DNA of 64,000 nt from Paeniglutamicibacter antarcticus_C (GTDB lineage: Bacteria; Actinomycetota; Actinomycetes; Actinomycetales; Micrococcaceae): assembly GCF_039544305.1 (NCBI RefSeq), contig NZ_BAABLK010000012.1, forward strand, positions 5,722-69,721, read 5' to 3'. Below are positions 49,987-59,797 of the stretch, in pieces; the stretch's first letter is position 1; each line of letters opens with the position of its first letter. The position numbers and the translations under genes are program-made. A model generated the notes under the pieces. The model saw only the letters and a program-made list of their open reading frames with translations. It did no database searches and was not told the origin of the DNA.

Positions 49987-50469
49987 ATGATTGATTCTTC
50001 TCATCTCCCGCTCATGGACATCGCTCTTGCCGAGGCCCGGGCCGCCCTTGCCACAGGGGACGTCCCCATTGGTGCGGTGGTCATCGGCCCCGATTCGAAG
50101 GTGCTTGCCACCGGCCGCAACGAGCGCGAGGCCCACGGCGATCCCACCGCCCACGCGGAGCTCGTAGCGATCCGTGGTGCTGCCCGTGCACTGCGCGACG
50201 CCGAACGCGGAGACAGTTGGCGCCTGGAGGACTGCACGCTGGTGGTCACCCTGGAACCGTGCGCCATGTGCGCCGGGGCGATCGTTCTCGCGCGGATCCC
50301 CCGGGTCGTCTTCGGTGCCTGGGATGGGAAGGCTGGTGCCGTCGGTTCGGTGTTCGACATCCTGCGCGAACCCCGGCTCAACCACTGGGTCGAGGTCTAC
50401 CCCGGGGTCAAGGAAGCTGAATGCGCGGCACTGCTCACCGATTTCTTCCGCGCCCGCCGCCACACCTAG
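49987..50469 (+). CDS. tadA: tRNA-specific adenosine deaminase
   Basis: 160 residues from ATG 49987 (ATG 49975 would add four). TAGCAT lies at 49971-49976. Zinc and catalytic motifs of the deaminase fold: PTAHAELVAI (His, Glu) and LEPCAMCAGAI (two Cys). It converts A34 to inosine in tRNA-Arg(ACG), and two such tRNA genes lie at 37-39 kb. The C-terminal FFRARR motif also fits TadA. It is followed by tRNA-Ser(CGA) with its own promoter. Confidence 0.93.
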   Translation: MIDSSHLPLMDIALAEARAALATGDVPIGAVVIGPDSKVLATGRNEREAHGDPTAHAELVAIRGAARALRDAERGDSWRLEDCTLVVTLEPCAMCAGAIVLARIPRVVFGAWDGKAGAVGSVFDILREPRLNHWVEVYPGVKEAECAALLTDFFRARRHT

Positions 50470-50512
50470 AACGCAATGAACCACACCCTCAGGGGCACCG
50501 GATCCCCCGTTT

Positions 50513-50540
50513 TTGTTGTGGGGCTATTTCCCGGTAGAGT
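50513..50540 (+). promoter_or_regulatory. Promoter of tRNA-Ser(CGA)
   Basis: TTGTTG (50513-50518), 16-nt spacer, TAGAGT (50535-50540), 10 nt before the tRNA. Confidence 0.65.
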
Positions 50541-50550
50541 GTTCTGGTCT

Positions 50551-50635
50551 GGTGACGTGTCCGAGCGGCCGAAGGTGCAACACTCGAAATGTTGTGTACG
50601 GAAACGTACCGTGGGTTCAAATCCCACCGTCACCG
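50551..50635 (+). tRNA. tRNA-Ser (CGA)
   Basis: 85 nt, class II. Acceptor stem GGTGACG/CGTCACC, anticodon stem CAACA/TGTTG with loop CTCGAAA and anticodon CGA, variable arm TGTACGGAAACGTACC, T arm GTGGG TTCAAAT CCCAC. CCA is not encoded. A 17-bp terminator starts 6 nt after it. Confidence 0.96.
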
Positions 50636-50641
50636 CCAGTA

Positions 50642-50679
50642 TGAAGGGTTTGGATTCCTTAGGGAATCCAAACCCTTCA
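50642..50679. terminator. Terminator of tRNA-Ser(CGA)
   Basis: 50642-50658 pairs perfectly with 50663-50679 around TTAG (17 bp). It also lies 3' of the convergent NmrA-like gene. Confidence 0.85.
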
Positions 50680-50698
50680 GTCGTTGACCGAGGCCCCG

Positions 50699-51472
50699 TC
50701 AGGCCCGCCGGCCGTTGGCCAGCCATTGCTCGAAGGTCATCGCATCCCGGACCACCGAGGCCAGAGGAATCAGTCCGCCGTTGAAGGCCAGCACTCCCGG
50801 CACCGGCAGCCCGAGAACCCTGGCCCGCGGTCCTGCGTTGCCGGCAGCGGCGTTGTCCTTGGAGACCAGGCGCGCGAGCTGTGCCATGTCTCGTTCTTCG
50901 GGACCGGCCAGCTCTACTCCCGCCGGTGCGTTCTTTCCCGATTCGACGGTGGAGGCCACCAGCCTAGCCACCGCGTCGGCGGCGACCGGCTGGGTTTTCA
51001 TGCGTGGAACCACCGACAGAGGCCCAAACCCCATTTGCCCCAGCATGGTCTCGGCGAGCTCGAACCATTGGGTGGAGCACACGATCGTGGAGGGCACCCT
51101 CGCGTTTTGGTATCGGGCTTCTTGGGCAGCCTTGCCGCGGTAGTAGCCCATGAACCTGTTGATCTTCGGTTTCCGGGCATTGATGATCGAGACGCAGACC
51201 AAGTGCTTGACACGTTCCTGCTCCGCGGCGCGGATGATGTTCCGTGCGGTGGTGTCGTAAAAATCAATGCAGGCACCGGCGTTGGGGCTGGCTAGGTTCA
51301 GGCAGTCGACCACCGCGTCAGCGCCTTCCAGCACCGGCGCCAAGCCGAGCCCCGTGTACGCGTCAACCCCCGTGGTCTTGCTGGCCGCCACCACCTCGTG
51401 GCCTGCTTCCCGCAGCACGCCTACGACGCGTCTGCCCAGGTTTCCGTTGCCGCCGAGAACGATCACTTTCAT
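50699..51472 (-). CDS. NmrA/SDR-like NAD(P)-binding protein
   Basis: 257 residues from ATG 51472; reverse-strand TAGGCT ends 7 nt upstream. The N-terminal Rossmann motif is VIVLGGNGNLGRRVV. It belongs to the atypical short-chain reductases (NmrA-like/NAD(P)H-binding), and the usual YxxxK active site is not obvious (MGYYRGKAAQE is the candidate). Such proteins often sense redox state or act as reductases of unknown substrate. No operon partner. Confidence 0.87.
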   Translation of the reverse strand: MKVIVLGGNGNLGRRVVGVLREAGHEVVAASKTTGVDAYTGLGLAPVLEGADAVVDCLNLASPNAGACIDFYDTTARNIIRAAEQERVKHLVCVSIINARKPKINRFMGYYRGKAAQEARYQNARVPSTIVCSTQWFELAETMLGQMGFGPLSVVPRMKTQPVAADAVARLVASTVESGKNAPAGVELAGPEERDMAQLARLVSKDNAAAGNAGPRARVLGLPVPGVLAFNGGLIPLASVVRDAMTFEQWLANGRRA

Positions 51473-51479
51473 GTAGTTG

Positions 51480-51485
51480 AGCCTA
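51480..51485 (-). promoter_or_regulatory. Leaderless-type promoter of the NmrA-like gene
   Basis: Reverse-strand TAGGCT, 7 nt (CAACTAC) before ATG 51472. Confidence 0.6.
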
Positions 51486-51524
51486 CGCGCCAAGTCTTCT
51501 CGAATCGAGGGAAAACCGGCGTCC

Positions 51525-52229
51525 CTAGAGTCGAAGCCAGCTGAACCTGCGCCGGTTGCGCAGCAGCACAAAGTGGTGCAGCAGGATCACCACCACCACC
51601 CAGCTTCCGCCGATCAACAACCCGCCCAGTACGTCGCTGAGCCAGTGGTGCCCCAGGTATAAGCGGCTCCAGCCCACCGAAAGGACGAAGGACCCGAGGG
51701 TAAACAGCACCAGGATGCGCCAGAGCACGCTGCGCAACAGAAGGAACGCGATATACCCGACGATGCCCAGGATGGCCACGGAATTAAGTGTGTGACCGCT
51801 TGGGAACGAATAGGAGGCCGGAACCGTGCCAAGCGCGTCGTCAATCGGCGGCCGGGCCCTGCCCAGCGTGCTTTTCAAGACCACCGTCAGCGCCACCGAA
51901 CCGGCGGCCGTGACTGCTATGAGCGCTCCGGGCCACGGACTTCGGGTACGCCATGAGAACAGTCCGATGAAACACAGGGCAAGGATGGTCATGGCGGTCG
52001 TGTCCCCGGCGACGGTGAAAAACCACGCAATGTACGTTGCTGCTGCACTGCGGTGCGCTTCCATCCATTCCAGCAGCGGGATGTCGAAGGCATCGGGCAT
52101 CCCTCCGACACGAACCGAAACCCAGAGGCGGCGTGCCACGGCCAACAGACCCAATAAAAGTGCCAGTGAAAAAGTGAGGATCGAACCGGTGCGGGGCCCG
52201 CTCTTGCCGGGTCGGCGCGGTGAAGTCAT
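51525..52229 (-). CDS. PAP2-family membrane phosphatase
   Basis: 234 residues from ATG 52229; reverse-strand TAAGCT ends 7 nt upstream, so a 144-codon-longer reading (antisense to rlmH) is rejected. Six membrane helices. The three phosphatase motifs are KSTLGRARP, PSGHT (YSFPSGHTL) and SRLYLGHHWLSD. Enzymes of this type remove phosphate from lipid phosphates (phosphatidate, undecaprenyl-PP) at the outer face of the membrane. The gene faces away from rlmH, whose start lies 102 nt on. Confidence 0.92.
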   Translation of the reverse strand: MTSPRRPGKSGPRTGSILTFSLALLLGLLAVARRLWVSVRVGGMPDAFDIPLLEWMEAHRSAAATYIAWFFTVAGDTTAMTILALCFIGLFSWRTRSPWPGALIAVTAAGSVALTVVLKSTLGRARPPIDDALGTVPASYSFPSGHTLNSVAILGIVGYIAFLLLRSVLWRILVLFTLGSFVLSVGWSRLYLGHHWLSDVLGGLLIGGSWVVVVILLHHFVLLRNRRRFSWLRL

Positions 52230-52331
52230 GGAGCAAAGCTTATCGCCCGGAGCCACTGATTCGCTCAAGGCCGGATCGGGCTTGCCGTTGTGCGGTGACG
52301 TTGGCGCCGAAGCATGCGCGAAGATGGAGGC

Positions 52332-52790
52332 ATGACAATTCGCGTGCTGGCCGTGGGCAAGAAACACGAATCCTGGGTGAGCGAGGGAATCGAACGTTAT
52401 GAAAAGCGGATGAAGAAGCCCTTCGACATCAAGTGGCAGCTGCTTCCGCATTCGGCACGCGAAGGGGATCTGGCACGCACCGAAGAATCCGCGCGGATCC
52501 TGGCCAAGGTCGACGCCAAGGACTTCCTCCTCCTGCTTGACGAGCGCGGGAAGAACATCGATTCCCCCGCACTGGCCAAGACGCTGCAGCGTCCCCTGGA
52601 CGCCTCGCGGAACATCACCGTGGTGATCGGCGGTGCATACGGCATCGAGGCGTCCGTCCACGCCCGTGCCGATTTCACCTGGAGCCTGTCAAAACTGGTC
52701 TTCCCGCACCAGCTGGTCCGCCTGATCCTTACCGAGCAGCTCTACCGGGCCCAGGAAATCACCGCCGGCGGCAAGTACCACCACGTATAG
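52332..52790 (+). CDS. rlmH: 23S rRNA (pseudouridine1915-N3)-methyltransferase RlmH
   Basis: 152 residues from ATG 52332. SPOUT-class methyltransferase: LLLDERGKNIDSPALA, the knot loop VVIGGAYGIEASV and the highly conserved end LVRLILTEQLYRAQEI...GKYHHV. It methylates the pseudouridine at 1915 of 23S rRNA in the assembled ribosome, using SAM. Length is normal. Monocistronic. Confidence 0.97.
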   Translation: MTIRVLAVGKKHESWVSEGIERYEKRMKKPFDIKWQLLPHSAREGDLARTEESARILAKVDAKDFLLLLDERGKNIDSPALAKTLQRPLDASRNITVVIGGAYGIEASVHARADFTWSLSKLVFPHQLVRLILTEQLYRAQEITAGGKYHHV

Positions 52791-52839
52791 CCGCCCCTGC
52801 CCTCGGTGAAACGACGACCTAATTGACCCATCCAGCGTT

Positions 52840-52845
52840 TAGGCT
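52840..52845 (+). promoter_or_regulatory. Leaderless-type promoter of lhr
   Basis: TAGGCT, 7 nt (GGGGTCG) before ATG 52853. Confidence 0.6.
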
Positions 52846-52852
52846 GGGGTCG

Positions 52853-55800
52853 ATGGCAACGACTATTGATGCAGCCCACGTCCTTGAGCGGTTCACCCCC
52901 GCGACGCGGGCCTGGTTCGAGGGAGCCTTCGCCGCGCCGACGCCGGCCCAGATCGGCGCATGGGACGCCATCTCCACCGGCAAGCACGCCTTGGTCATTG
53001 CACCGACCGGCTCCGGCAAGACCCTCTCGGCCTTCCTCTGGGCCTTGGATACCTTTGCCCGCACCGCGACGCAGATCCTGGACCCAGCGCTCCCGGGCCT
53101 GGAATCTTCGTTGTCCCCCGCACCGGGCGGCAAACCCGCCAAGTCAACAGGCCCGAGGCCCGCCGGGACCAAGGTGCTCTACATTTCCCCGTTGAAGGCC
53201 CTTGGCGTGGACGTGGAGCGCAACCTGCGCGCCCCGCTGGTGGGCATCAAGGCCATCGCTGCGCATCTGGGACTCGCGGTTCCACAGGTCAGCGTCGGTG
53301 TGCGATCAGGAGACACCCCGGCCAACGAACGACGCAAGCTGGTGACCCACCCGCCGGACATCCTCATCACCACTCCCGAGTCGCTCTACCTGATGCTCAC
53401 ATCCAAGGCCCGCGAGTCCCTCACCTTGGTGCACACCGTGATCCTGGACGAGGTCCATGCGGTGGCCGGCACCAAGCGCGGCGCACACCTTGCTTTGTCC
53501 CTTGAACGTCTCGATGCGTTGTTGGCCGCCCCGGCCCAGCGAATCGGGCTCTCCGCCACTGTGGAGCCCCGAGGGGAGGTCGCACGTTTTCTGGGAGGCC
53601 AAGCCCCGGTGTCCATCATTGCCCCGCCCATCACCAAGACCTGGGAGCTCAGCGTCCGGGTACCGGTTCAAGACATGACCGACCTGCCCGCCGCCCCCGG
53701 GGTTCCCGACCTGGGCGAAGGACTGGCCCCGCAGGGCAGCATCTGGCCACACGTCGAGGAGCAGATCGTGGATTTGATCGAGGCGAACCGCTCCACCATC
53801 GTCTTCGCGAATTCGCGCCGCTTGGCTGAGCGGCTGACCGGGCGGCTGAACGAAATCCACGAATCCCGTCTCCTCGCACACGACGCCGAAGCACCCTCCG
53901 TGTCCCCCGCGCCCGACTCCAGGACCACGCCAGGGACACCGATGGCACGGACACAACCAGGCACCGGCTTGCCTGCTGGAGTGATGGCCCAGGCCGGTCT
54001 CACCTCCACGTCCATGCCCATCGGCGAGGAAGGTGCCGTGGCGCCGCTGGCGAGAGCGCACCATGGCTCGGTGTCCAAGGACACCCGGGCGGATATCGAG
54101 GACGGGCTGAAGACCGGTGTGCTGCGCGCCGTGGTCGCGACCAGCTCCCTGGAACTGGGTATCGACATGGGGTTAGTGGACCTGGTGATCCAGGTCGAGT
54201 CCCCGCCCTCGGTGGCCTCGGGCCTGCAACGCGTGGGACGTGCCGGCCACCAGGTCGGCGAGACCTCCGTTGGCGCTTTCTTTCCCAAGCACCGCTCCGA
54301 CTTGCTTTCCACCGCCCTGACCGTCTCGCGGATGCGTGAAGGCAAGATCGAGAAGCTTCATATCCCGGCGAACCCCCTGGACGTGCTGGCCCAACAGACC
54401 CTTGCCGCCTGCGCCTTGGAGGACCTGGATGTCGAGGGCTGGTTCGACATCGTGCGGCGATCGGCTCCCTACGCGGCACTTCCGCGTGCCGCTTACACCG
54501 CAACCCTGGAAATGCTGGCGGGCAAATACCCTTCGGATGAATTCGCCCAGCTGCGTCCTCGCATCATCTGGGACCGGGATGCCGGCACGCTCACCGGCCG
54601 GCCCGGAGCCCAGCGCCTGGCCGTGGTCAGCGGCGGAACAATCCCCGACCGCGGGCTCTTCGGGGTGTACCTCATCGGCTCCGAGGCAACGGGCGGCAAG
54701 GACGGCGCCAAGGGCGGACGGCGGGTGGGCGAACTCGACGAGGAGATGGTCTACGAATCCCGCGTCACCGATGTATTCGCCCTGGGGGCCACCAGCTGGC
54801 GCATCGAGGAGATCACCCATGACAGGGTGCTGGTTTCCCCCGCCTTCGGCCAGCCGGGCAAGCTGCCCTTCTGGAAGGGCGACGCCCAGGGCAGGCCGGT
54901 GGAACTCGGGGAGGCCCTGGGCGTCTTCACCTCCGAACTGGCGATTCTGCCTGCTGCGCATTCGCTGGAGAAGCTCACCTCGATCGGGCTCGACGACTTT
55001 GCCGCGGGAAACCTGCTGAACTACGTGGGTGCGCAGGCCGAAGCCACCACGGTGGTCCCCAGCGACAAGACGCTGGTTGTCGAGCGCTTCGTGGACGAAC
55101 TCGGCGATTGGCGGGTCATCCTGCACTCGCCCTTCGGGCTTCCCATACACTCGCCCTGGGCGCTGGCCGTCGGGGCACGGCTGCATGAACGCTACGGCCT
55201 GGACGGCTCCGCCATGGCCGCGGACGACGGGATCGTGCTGCGTGTCCCGGCGATGGACGATGAGCCCCCGGGGGCCGAGCTCTTCTTCTTCGACCCCGAC
55301 GAGGTCCAGGACGTGGTCACCGCGCAGGTGGGCAACTCCGCGCTCTTCGCCTCCCGTTTCCGCGAATGCGCGTCCCGTGCGCTGCTGCTGCCGCGCACCA
55401 ATCCCGGCAAGCGGTCCCCGCTGTGGCAGCAACGTCAGCGCAGTGCCCAGCTGCTCGATGTGGCACGGAAGTACCCGGACTTCCCGATCATCCTGGAGAC
55501 CGTGCGTGAGTGCCTGAACGACGTCTATGACCTTCCGGCACTCAAGAACCTGCTCGGGCGCATCGATTCGCGCGCCGTCACAATCGCGGAGGTCCAGACC
55601 AAGACCCCGTCGCCGTTCGCCCAGTCGCTGCTTTTTGGGTACGTCGCCCAGTTCCTCTACGAGGGCGATTCGCCGTTGGCCGAACGCCGCGCAGCGGCTC
55701 TGAGCCTTGACCCGGCACTGCTCAACGAGCTGCTGGGCCGCACGGAGCTGCGCGAGCTGCTCGACGCCAAGGTAATTGCCCGGACCCAGGACGAACTCCA

Positions 55801-57715
55801 GCGCACCGCGAAGAACCGCAGGCTTACCGGTGTGGAAGGCACCGCGGACCTGCTGCGCCTGCTCGGGCCCCTCACTGTGGCGGAGGTGGCCGCCCGGCTG
55901 GAGGATGAGCCCGAAGCCGATCCGGCGTTGGCAGCCGATGCCCACCTGCAGGCGCTCCTCAGGGCCAACCGCGCCCTGGCGGTGCGCTTGGGCGGACGGG
56001 ACGTGTTCGCCGCGATCGAGGACGCACCGCGCCTGCGCGACGCCCTGGGCGTCCCGCTGCCGCACGGGGTCCCTTTGGCATTCATCGAACCCGTTGCCGA
56101 CCCTGTTGGCGACCTGGTATCCCGTTTCGCCCGAACCCATGGACCGTTCACCGCCGCCGACATGGCCACTGCCCTGGGCCTGGGTGTGGCGGTTGTTACC
56201 TCGGTTTTGGGGCGCTTGGTTGCCGATTCCAGGGTCATGGTCGGGGCGTTCCGGCCCGTCGAAATGCTCGATCCAGCTCCGGCGGCCGGCTCCACCGAAT
56301 ACTGCGATGCATCGGTGTTGAGGATGATTCGGTCGCGTTCGCTGGCCGCGCTGCGCTCGGAGGTCGAGCCCGTGGACCAGGACACCTTCGCGAGGTTCCT
56401 GCCTTCGTGGCAAGGCATCGGGGCAGGGCTGCGTGGGATCGACGGGGTGCTCGCCGTGGTGGAGCAGCTGGCCGGCGTGCCCGTCCCGGCATCAGCCTTG
56501 GAGTCCCATGTTCTGCCGGCCCGGGTACGGGACTACCAACCGTGGATGCTCGATGAGTTGATGAGTGCCGGGGAGGTGCTGGTCGCCGGTGCCGGGGCGC
56601 TGGCCGGGACCGACGGGTGGATCTCCCTGCACACCGCCGAGGATGCGCCGTTGAGCCTTCCGCTTCCCGACGGGGCCCAGCGCCCCGAGCTGGCCGCGCG
56701 GCTGCTGGAACTGCTGGGTTCCTCGGGTGCCTACTTCATTCCGCAGCTGGCGCAGCTTGTCGCCAGGGCCCCGGGGTCCGACTCCGAGCCCTCCACATCG
56801 ATGGTGCGCGAGGCCCTGTGGGAGTTGTTCTGGTCCGGGGCAGCATCCCCGGACACCTTGGGCCCCATCCGCCAGTTGCTCTCCGGCGGTAAGACCGCGC
56901 ACCGGGCACCGGCCAAGGCGCCCCGGGCCCGCACCGCGAGACGCGGACGCATGGCAATGCTGCGTGCCGGGGGCGAGGACCCGTCCATCGAAATCTCCGG
57001 GAGGCGCTCTGTGCCCGAGAGCGCCTCCGGGCGCTGGTCCGCCTTGCCTGCCGTTCTTTCCGATCCCACCATCCGTGCACACGCCTCCGCGGAGATCCTC
57101 TTGGAACGCTATGGGGTCCTGACGCGCGGCTCCGTTGCCGCGGAATCCGTGCCCGGGGGCTTCGGCCAGCTGTACCGGGTGCTTGGGCGGCTCGAGGAAG
57201 CCGGACACACCCGTCGCGGCTATTTCGTGGAGCGCCTCGGCGCCGCCCAGTTCTCCACCTCCGCGACCATCGACAGGTTGCGGGCCCTGGCCCGCGAACC
57301 GGGCCACGGCCAGCTTCCGGTGGCCTTGGCGCTGGCCGCCACCGACCCGGCCAACCCCTATGGTGCGGCACTTGCCTGGCCGGAAGCAGCCGGAGGGCAC
57401 CGCCCCGGGAGAAAGGCAGGTGCCCTTGTGGTGCTGTTGGACGGGGCGCTGGCGTTGTACGTCGAACGCGGAGGAAAGACGGTGCTGGGTTTCGGCACGC
57501 TGTCCCCGGCCGGGGATCCGGGGCTTGCCGCGTCCGAGCCTGCCTTGCTTGATGCGATCGCCCTCGAACTGGTTTCGGTGCTCCGCCGGGCCTCCATCGC
57601 CAAGCTCGGCATTGAGAAGATCAACGGGAACCCCATCAACGAGACGCCCATGGGAGCGGCACTTCATCGCGCAGGATTCTATTCGACCCCTAGTGGGCTT
57701 CGATTTAGAAGCTAG
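52853..57715 (+). CDS. lhr: Lhr-type ATP-dependent helicase
   Basis: 1620 residues, the largest gene here. SF2 core: APTGSGKTLSAFL (Walker A), LDEVHAVAGTKRG (motif II), ATSSLELGIDMG and LQRVGRAGHQ (motifs V and VI), then the winged-helix and Lhr-specific C-terminal beta region, length as in full-length bacterial Lhr. An insertion of about 60 Pro/Ala/Thr-rich residues (about 340-405) separates motif IV from motif V. Lhr unwinds DNA and RNA-DNA 3' to 5' and is induced by DNA damage in mycobacteria. The gene pair lhr-nei is conserved in actinobacteria. Confidence 0.95.
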   Translation: MATTIDAAHVLERFTPATRAWFEGAFAAPTPAQIGAWDAISTGKHALVIAPTGSGKTLSAFLWALDTFARTATQILDPALPGLESSLSPAPGGKPAKSTGPRPAGTKVLYISPLKALGVDVERNLRAPLVGIKAIAAHLGLAVPQVSVGVRSGDTPANERRKLVTHPPDILITTPESLYLMLTSKARESLTLVHTVILDEVHAVAGTKRGAHLALSLERLDALLAAPAQRIGLSATVEPRGEVARFLGGQAPVSIIAPPITKTWELSVRVPVQDMTDLPAAPGVPDLGEGLAPQGSIWPHVEEQIVDLIEANRSTIVFANSRRLAERLTGRLNEIHESRLLAHDAEAPSVSPAPDSRTTPGTPMARTQPGTGLPAGVMAQAGLTSTSMPIGEEGAVAPLARAHHGSVSKDTRADIEDGLKTGVLRAVVATSSLELGIDMGLVDLVIQVESPPSVASGLQRVGRAGHQVGETSVGAFFPKHRSDLLSTALTVSRMREGKIEKLHIPANPLDVLAQQTLAACALEDLDVEGWFDIVRRSAPYAALPRAAYTATLEMLAGKYPSDEFAQLRPRIIWDRDAGTLTGRPGAQRLAVVSGGTIPDRGLFGVYLIGSEATGGKDGAKGGRRVGELDEEMVYESRVTDVFALGATSWRIEEITHDRVLVSPAFGQPGKLPFWKGDAQGRPVELGEALGVFTSELAILPAAHSLEKLTSIGLDDFAAGNLLNYVGAQAEATTVVPSDKTLVVERFVDELGDWRVILHSPFGLPIHSPWALAVGARLHERYGLDGSAMAADDGIVLRVPAMDDEPPGAELFFFDPDEVQDVVTAQVGNSALFASRFRECASRALLLPRTNPGKRSPLWQQRQRSAQLLDVARKYPDFPIILETVRECLNDVYDLPALKNLLGRIDSRAVTIAEVQTKTPSPFAQSLLFGYVAQFLYEGDSPLAERRAAALSLDPALLNELLGRTELRELLDAKVIARTQDELQRTAKNRRLTGVEGTADLLRLLGPLTVAEVAARLEDEPEADPALAADAHLQALLRANRALAVRLGGRDVFAAIEDAPRLRDALGVPLPHGVPLAFIEPVADPVGDLVSRFARTHGPFTAADMATALGLGVAVVTSVLGRLVADSRVMVGAFRPVEMLDPAPAAGSTEYCDASVLRMIRSRSLAALRSEVEPVDQDTFARFLPSWQGIGAGLRGIDGVLAVVEQLAGVPVPASALESHVLPARVRDYQPWMLDELMSAGEVLVAGAGALAGTDGWISLHTAEDAPLSLPLPDGAQRPELAARLLELLGSSGAYFIPQLAQLVARAPGSDSEPSTSMVREALWELFWSGAASPDTLGPIRQLLSGGKTAHRAPAKAPRARTARRGRMAMLRAGGEDPSIEISGRRSVPESASGRWSALPAVLSDPTIRAHASAEILLERYGVLTRGSVAAESVPGGFGQLYRVLGRLEEAGHTRRGYFVERLGAAQFSTSATIDRLRALAREPGHGQLPVALALAATDPANPYGAALAWPEAAGGHRPGRKAGALVVLLDGALALYVERGGKTVLGFGTLSPAGDPGLAASEPALLDAIALELVSVLRRASIAKLGIEKINGNPINETPMGAALHRAGFYSTPSGLRFRS

Positions 57716-57828
57716 CATTTGACGCCGATTCCACCCGTGGATCGTCCACACCGGCTAAGCTGGGTGATCAGGGTCACCTGATACTTGAGGGCAGGTGCAC
57801 CCGTCTATGAAGATAGGTGGTTTTGGCG

Positions 57829-58662
57829 ATGCCCGAAGGGGACACAGTATTTCGTGCGGCCCGTCGTCTGGAGGCGGCCCTGGCTGGCCGTGCACTGAGC
57901 GTGAGTGATTTCCGGGTCCCGGCCCATGCGACATTGTCGTTGGTGGACTGGATGGTTGAGTCCGTGGTGTCCCGCGGTAAGCACTTGCTGATCCGCGCCC
58001 GTCCCCCGGCCAGGGTCTCCGCCCCACCGCTGAGCATCCACTCTCACCTGTTGATGGAAGGCCGCTGGGACGTCTACGCCACCGGCGAGCGCTGGCGGTC
58101 CCCGGCCTTCAAGGCCCGCGCCGTGCTGGGCAACCCTGCGTTCACCGCCGTGGGCTTCGAGCTCGGTTTCCTGCAGGTGCTTCGCACCACCGACGAGGTC
58201 GAGGTCATCGGCCATCTGGGCCCGGACCCCTTGGGCCATTCCTGGGACCCGGCGGAAGCGGTGCGCCGGCTTCAATCGGCACCCGAGCGCCCCATCGGGC
58301 TGGCCTTGCTCGACCAACGGGTGATCGCCGGGTTGGGCAATGTGTACAGGTCCGAGTTGCTCTTCATCTCGCGCATCCATCCGCGGACCCCTGTGGGTGA
58401 GATCGAAGATGTGGGTCGTGTGGTCGATCTTGCCCACAGGCTGCTCAACGCCAACAAGGACAGGGCCCGGCGGGTGACCACCGGGGCGGACGGAATCAAC
58501 CCGTATTGGGTTTATGGGCGCGCCGGCAAGGACTGCCTGCGCTGCGGAGAGGCCCTGCAAATCGAATCGTTGGCTGATTCCGTGCGGGCTGCCGAGCGCG
58601 ACGTGTATTTCTGCGGATCCTGCCAAGGCTCCTACATCCCCACCGCCGGAGGGGTCCGCTAG
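57829..58662 (+). CDS. nei: Fpg/Nei-type DNA glycosylase (endonuclease VIII)
   Basis: 277 residues from ATG 57829. After Met removal Pro2 and Glu3 (MPEGDTV) are the catalytic pair. GLGNVYRSELLF is the H2TH motif and CLRCGEAL...YFCGSCQ the zinc finger that holds DNA. It removes oxidised pyrimidines and cuts the strand (base-excision repair). It lies 113 nt downstream of lhr on the same strand. The MPEGDTVF start is of the Nei rather than the Fpg (MPELPE) type. Confidence 0.94.
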   Translation: MPEGDTVFRAARRLEAALAGRALSVSDFRVPAHATLSLVDWMVESVVSRGKHLLIRARPPARVSAPPLSIHSHLLMEGRWDVYATGERWRSPAFKARAVLGNPAFTAVGFELGFLQVLRTTDEVEVIGHLGPDPLGHSWDPAEAVRRLQSAPERPIGLALLDQRVIAGLGNVYRSELLFISRIHPRTPVGEIEDVGRVVDLAHRLLNANKDRARRVTTGADGINPYWVYGRAGKDCLRCGEALQIESLADSVRAAERDVYFCGSCQGSYIPTAGGVR

Positions 58663-58717
58663 GGACATAGCGGAACCGGGGACATTGGTGCCATGCACGC
58701 GTGAAAGACTGGTGTGC

Positions 58718-59797
58718 ATGGCCATGACCTCCCCCCTGCCCGTGCGCAACGGCGTCAATGCAACCCGTCTGCGCGTGCCCGCCAACGGCCAATGGGCAAC
58801 AATCTGCGAGTACATGCTGCACCGCTTTGGGCACGTCGATGCCCAAGGCATCGCTCGCCGCTTCCAAAACGGCGAAGTGGTAGGCATCGACGGGGTCGCA
58901 GTGGATGAACAGACGCCCTTGGGGTCCCACGAGTTCATCTGGTACTACAGGAACCTGCCGGCCGAGGAACCGATCCCCTTCACCGAGTCGATCCTGCACC
59001 ACGATGAGAACCTGCTGGTCATCGACAAGCCCCATTTCCTGCCCACCACCCCCGGCGGGCGCTTCATCCAGGAATCCGCGTTGGTGCGGCTGCGCAACAG
59101 GGTGGGCAATCCCGACTTGATTCCGATGCACCGGTTGGACCGGGCGACCGCAGGGATCCTGCTCTTTTCCACCAATCCACAGTCCCGTGGCGCGTACCAG
59201 ACGCTGTTCGAACGCCGCGAGATCTCCAAGACCTATGAGGCCGTTTCCGCCCTGGAACCTGCCGTGGGCCGCCCTGCGGGCGAGGTGCTGGGCACCGATG
59301 GCCTGGGCGGAAGCGCCGAAGAGCGCAGCGGCAACGCCATTGACGGACAGCCCGGGCCCGGAAACCACCTGCTCGGTCCCGAACGGCTCCACTCACGCAT
59401 CGAGGGGCTCAGGAGCGAGCCGTTGGTTTACCTCAACCGGATGAGCAAGGTCAAGGGCCAGCTGCGCTCGCTCATCGAGCAGGGAGAGCCCAACGCCGAG
59501 TCCCTCATCGAGCTGCTGGGCACCGGTCATTCGGCTGGGTACTTTGCCGGGATGCAGGTGGCAAGGTTCCGGCTTAGTCCGCACTCGGGCAAGACCCACC
59601 AGTTGCGCGTGCACCTGGCCGCTTTGGGGCTCGGGATCCTTAACGACCCGTTTTATCCCACATTGCTGGATCTGGCCGCAGATGACTATGCGCGCCCGCT
59701 TCAACTGCTGGCCCGCAGCATTTCGTTCATCGATCCAGTCTCGGGCCGGCCAGTGAGATACGACTCGGAACTCGAGCTTTCAGAGTCCCCTGCCTGA
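58718..59797 (+). CDS. RluA-family RNA pseudouridine synthase
   Basis: 359 residues from ATG 58718 (AAGACT ends 7 nt upstream). The catalytic Asp is in PMHRLDRATAGILLFS. ISKTYEAVS, the GKTHQLRVHLAALG segment and LNDPFYPTL complete the RluA fold. An insertion of about 60 residues (190-250, Gly/Ser/Glu-rich) is unusual. The N-terminal 60 residues replace the usual S4 domain. Target uridines are not predictable from the sequence; RluA members act on 23S rRNA or tRNA. Confidence 0.9.
   Translation: MAMTSPLPVRNGVNATRLRVPANGQWATICEYMLHRFGHVDAQGIARRFQNGEVVGIDGVAVDEQTPLGSHEFIWYYRNLPAEEPIPFTESILHHDENLLVIDKPHFLPTTPGGRFIQESALVRLRNRVGNPDLIPMHRLDRATAGILLFSTNPQSRGAYQTLFERREISKTYEAVSALEPAVGRPAGEVLGTDGLGGSAEERSGNAIDGQPGPGNHLLGPERLHSRIEGLRSEPLVYLNRMSKVKGQLRSLIEQGEPNAESLIELLGTGHSAGYFAGMQVARFRLSPHSGKTHQLRVHLAALGLGILNDPFYPTLLDLAADDYARPLQLLARSISFIDPVSGRPVRYDSELELSESPA

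Noticed and set aside
51525..52661. 378-residue version of the PAP2 protein
   Set aside because: The first 144 codons are antisense to rlmH and lack resemblance; ATG 52229 has TAAGCT 7 nt upstream.
54173..56413. Long open frame (746 codons) on the reverse strand inside lhr
   Set aside because: It mirrors the third-position GC bias of the true gene, has Arg/Gln/Gly-rich composition without any family resemblance, and no promoter or ribosome site.
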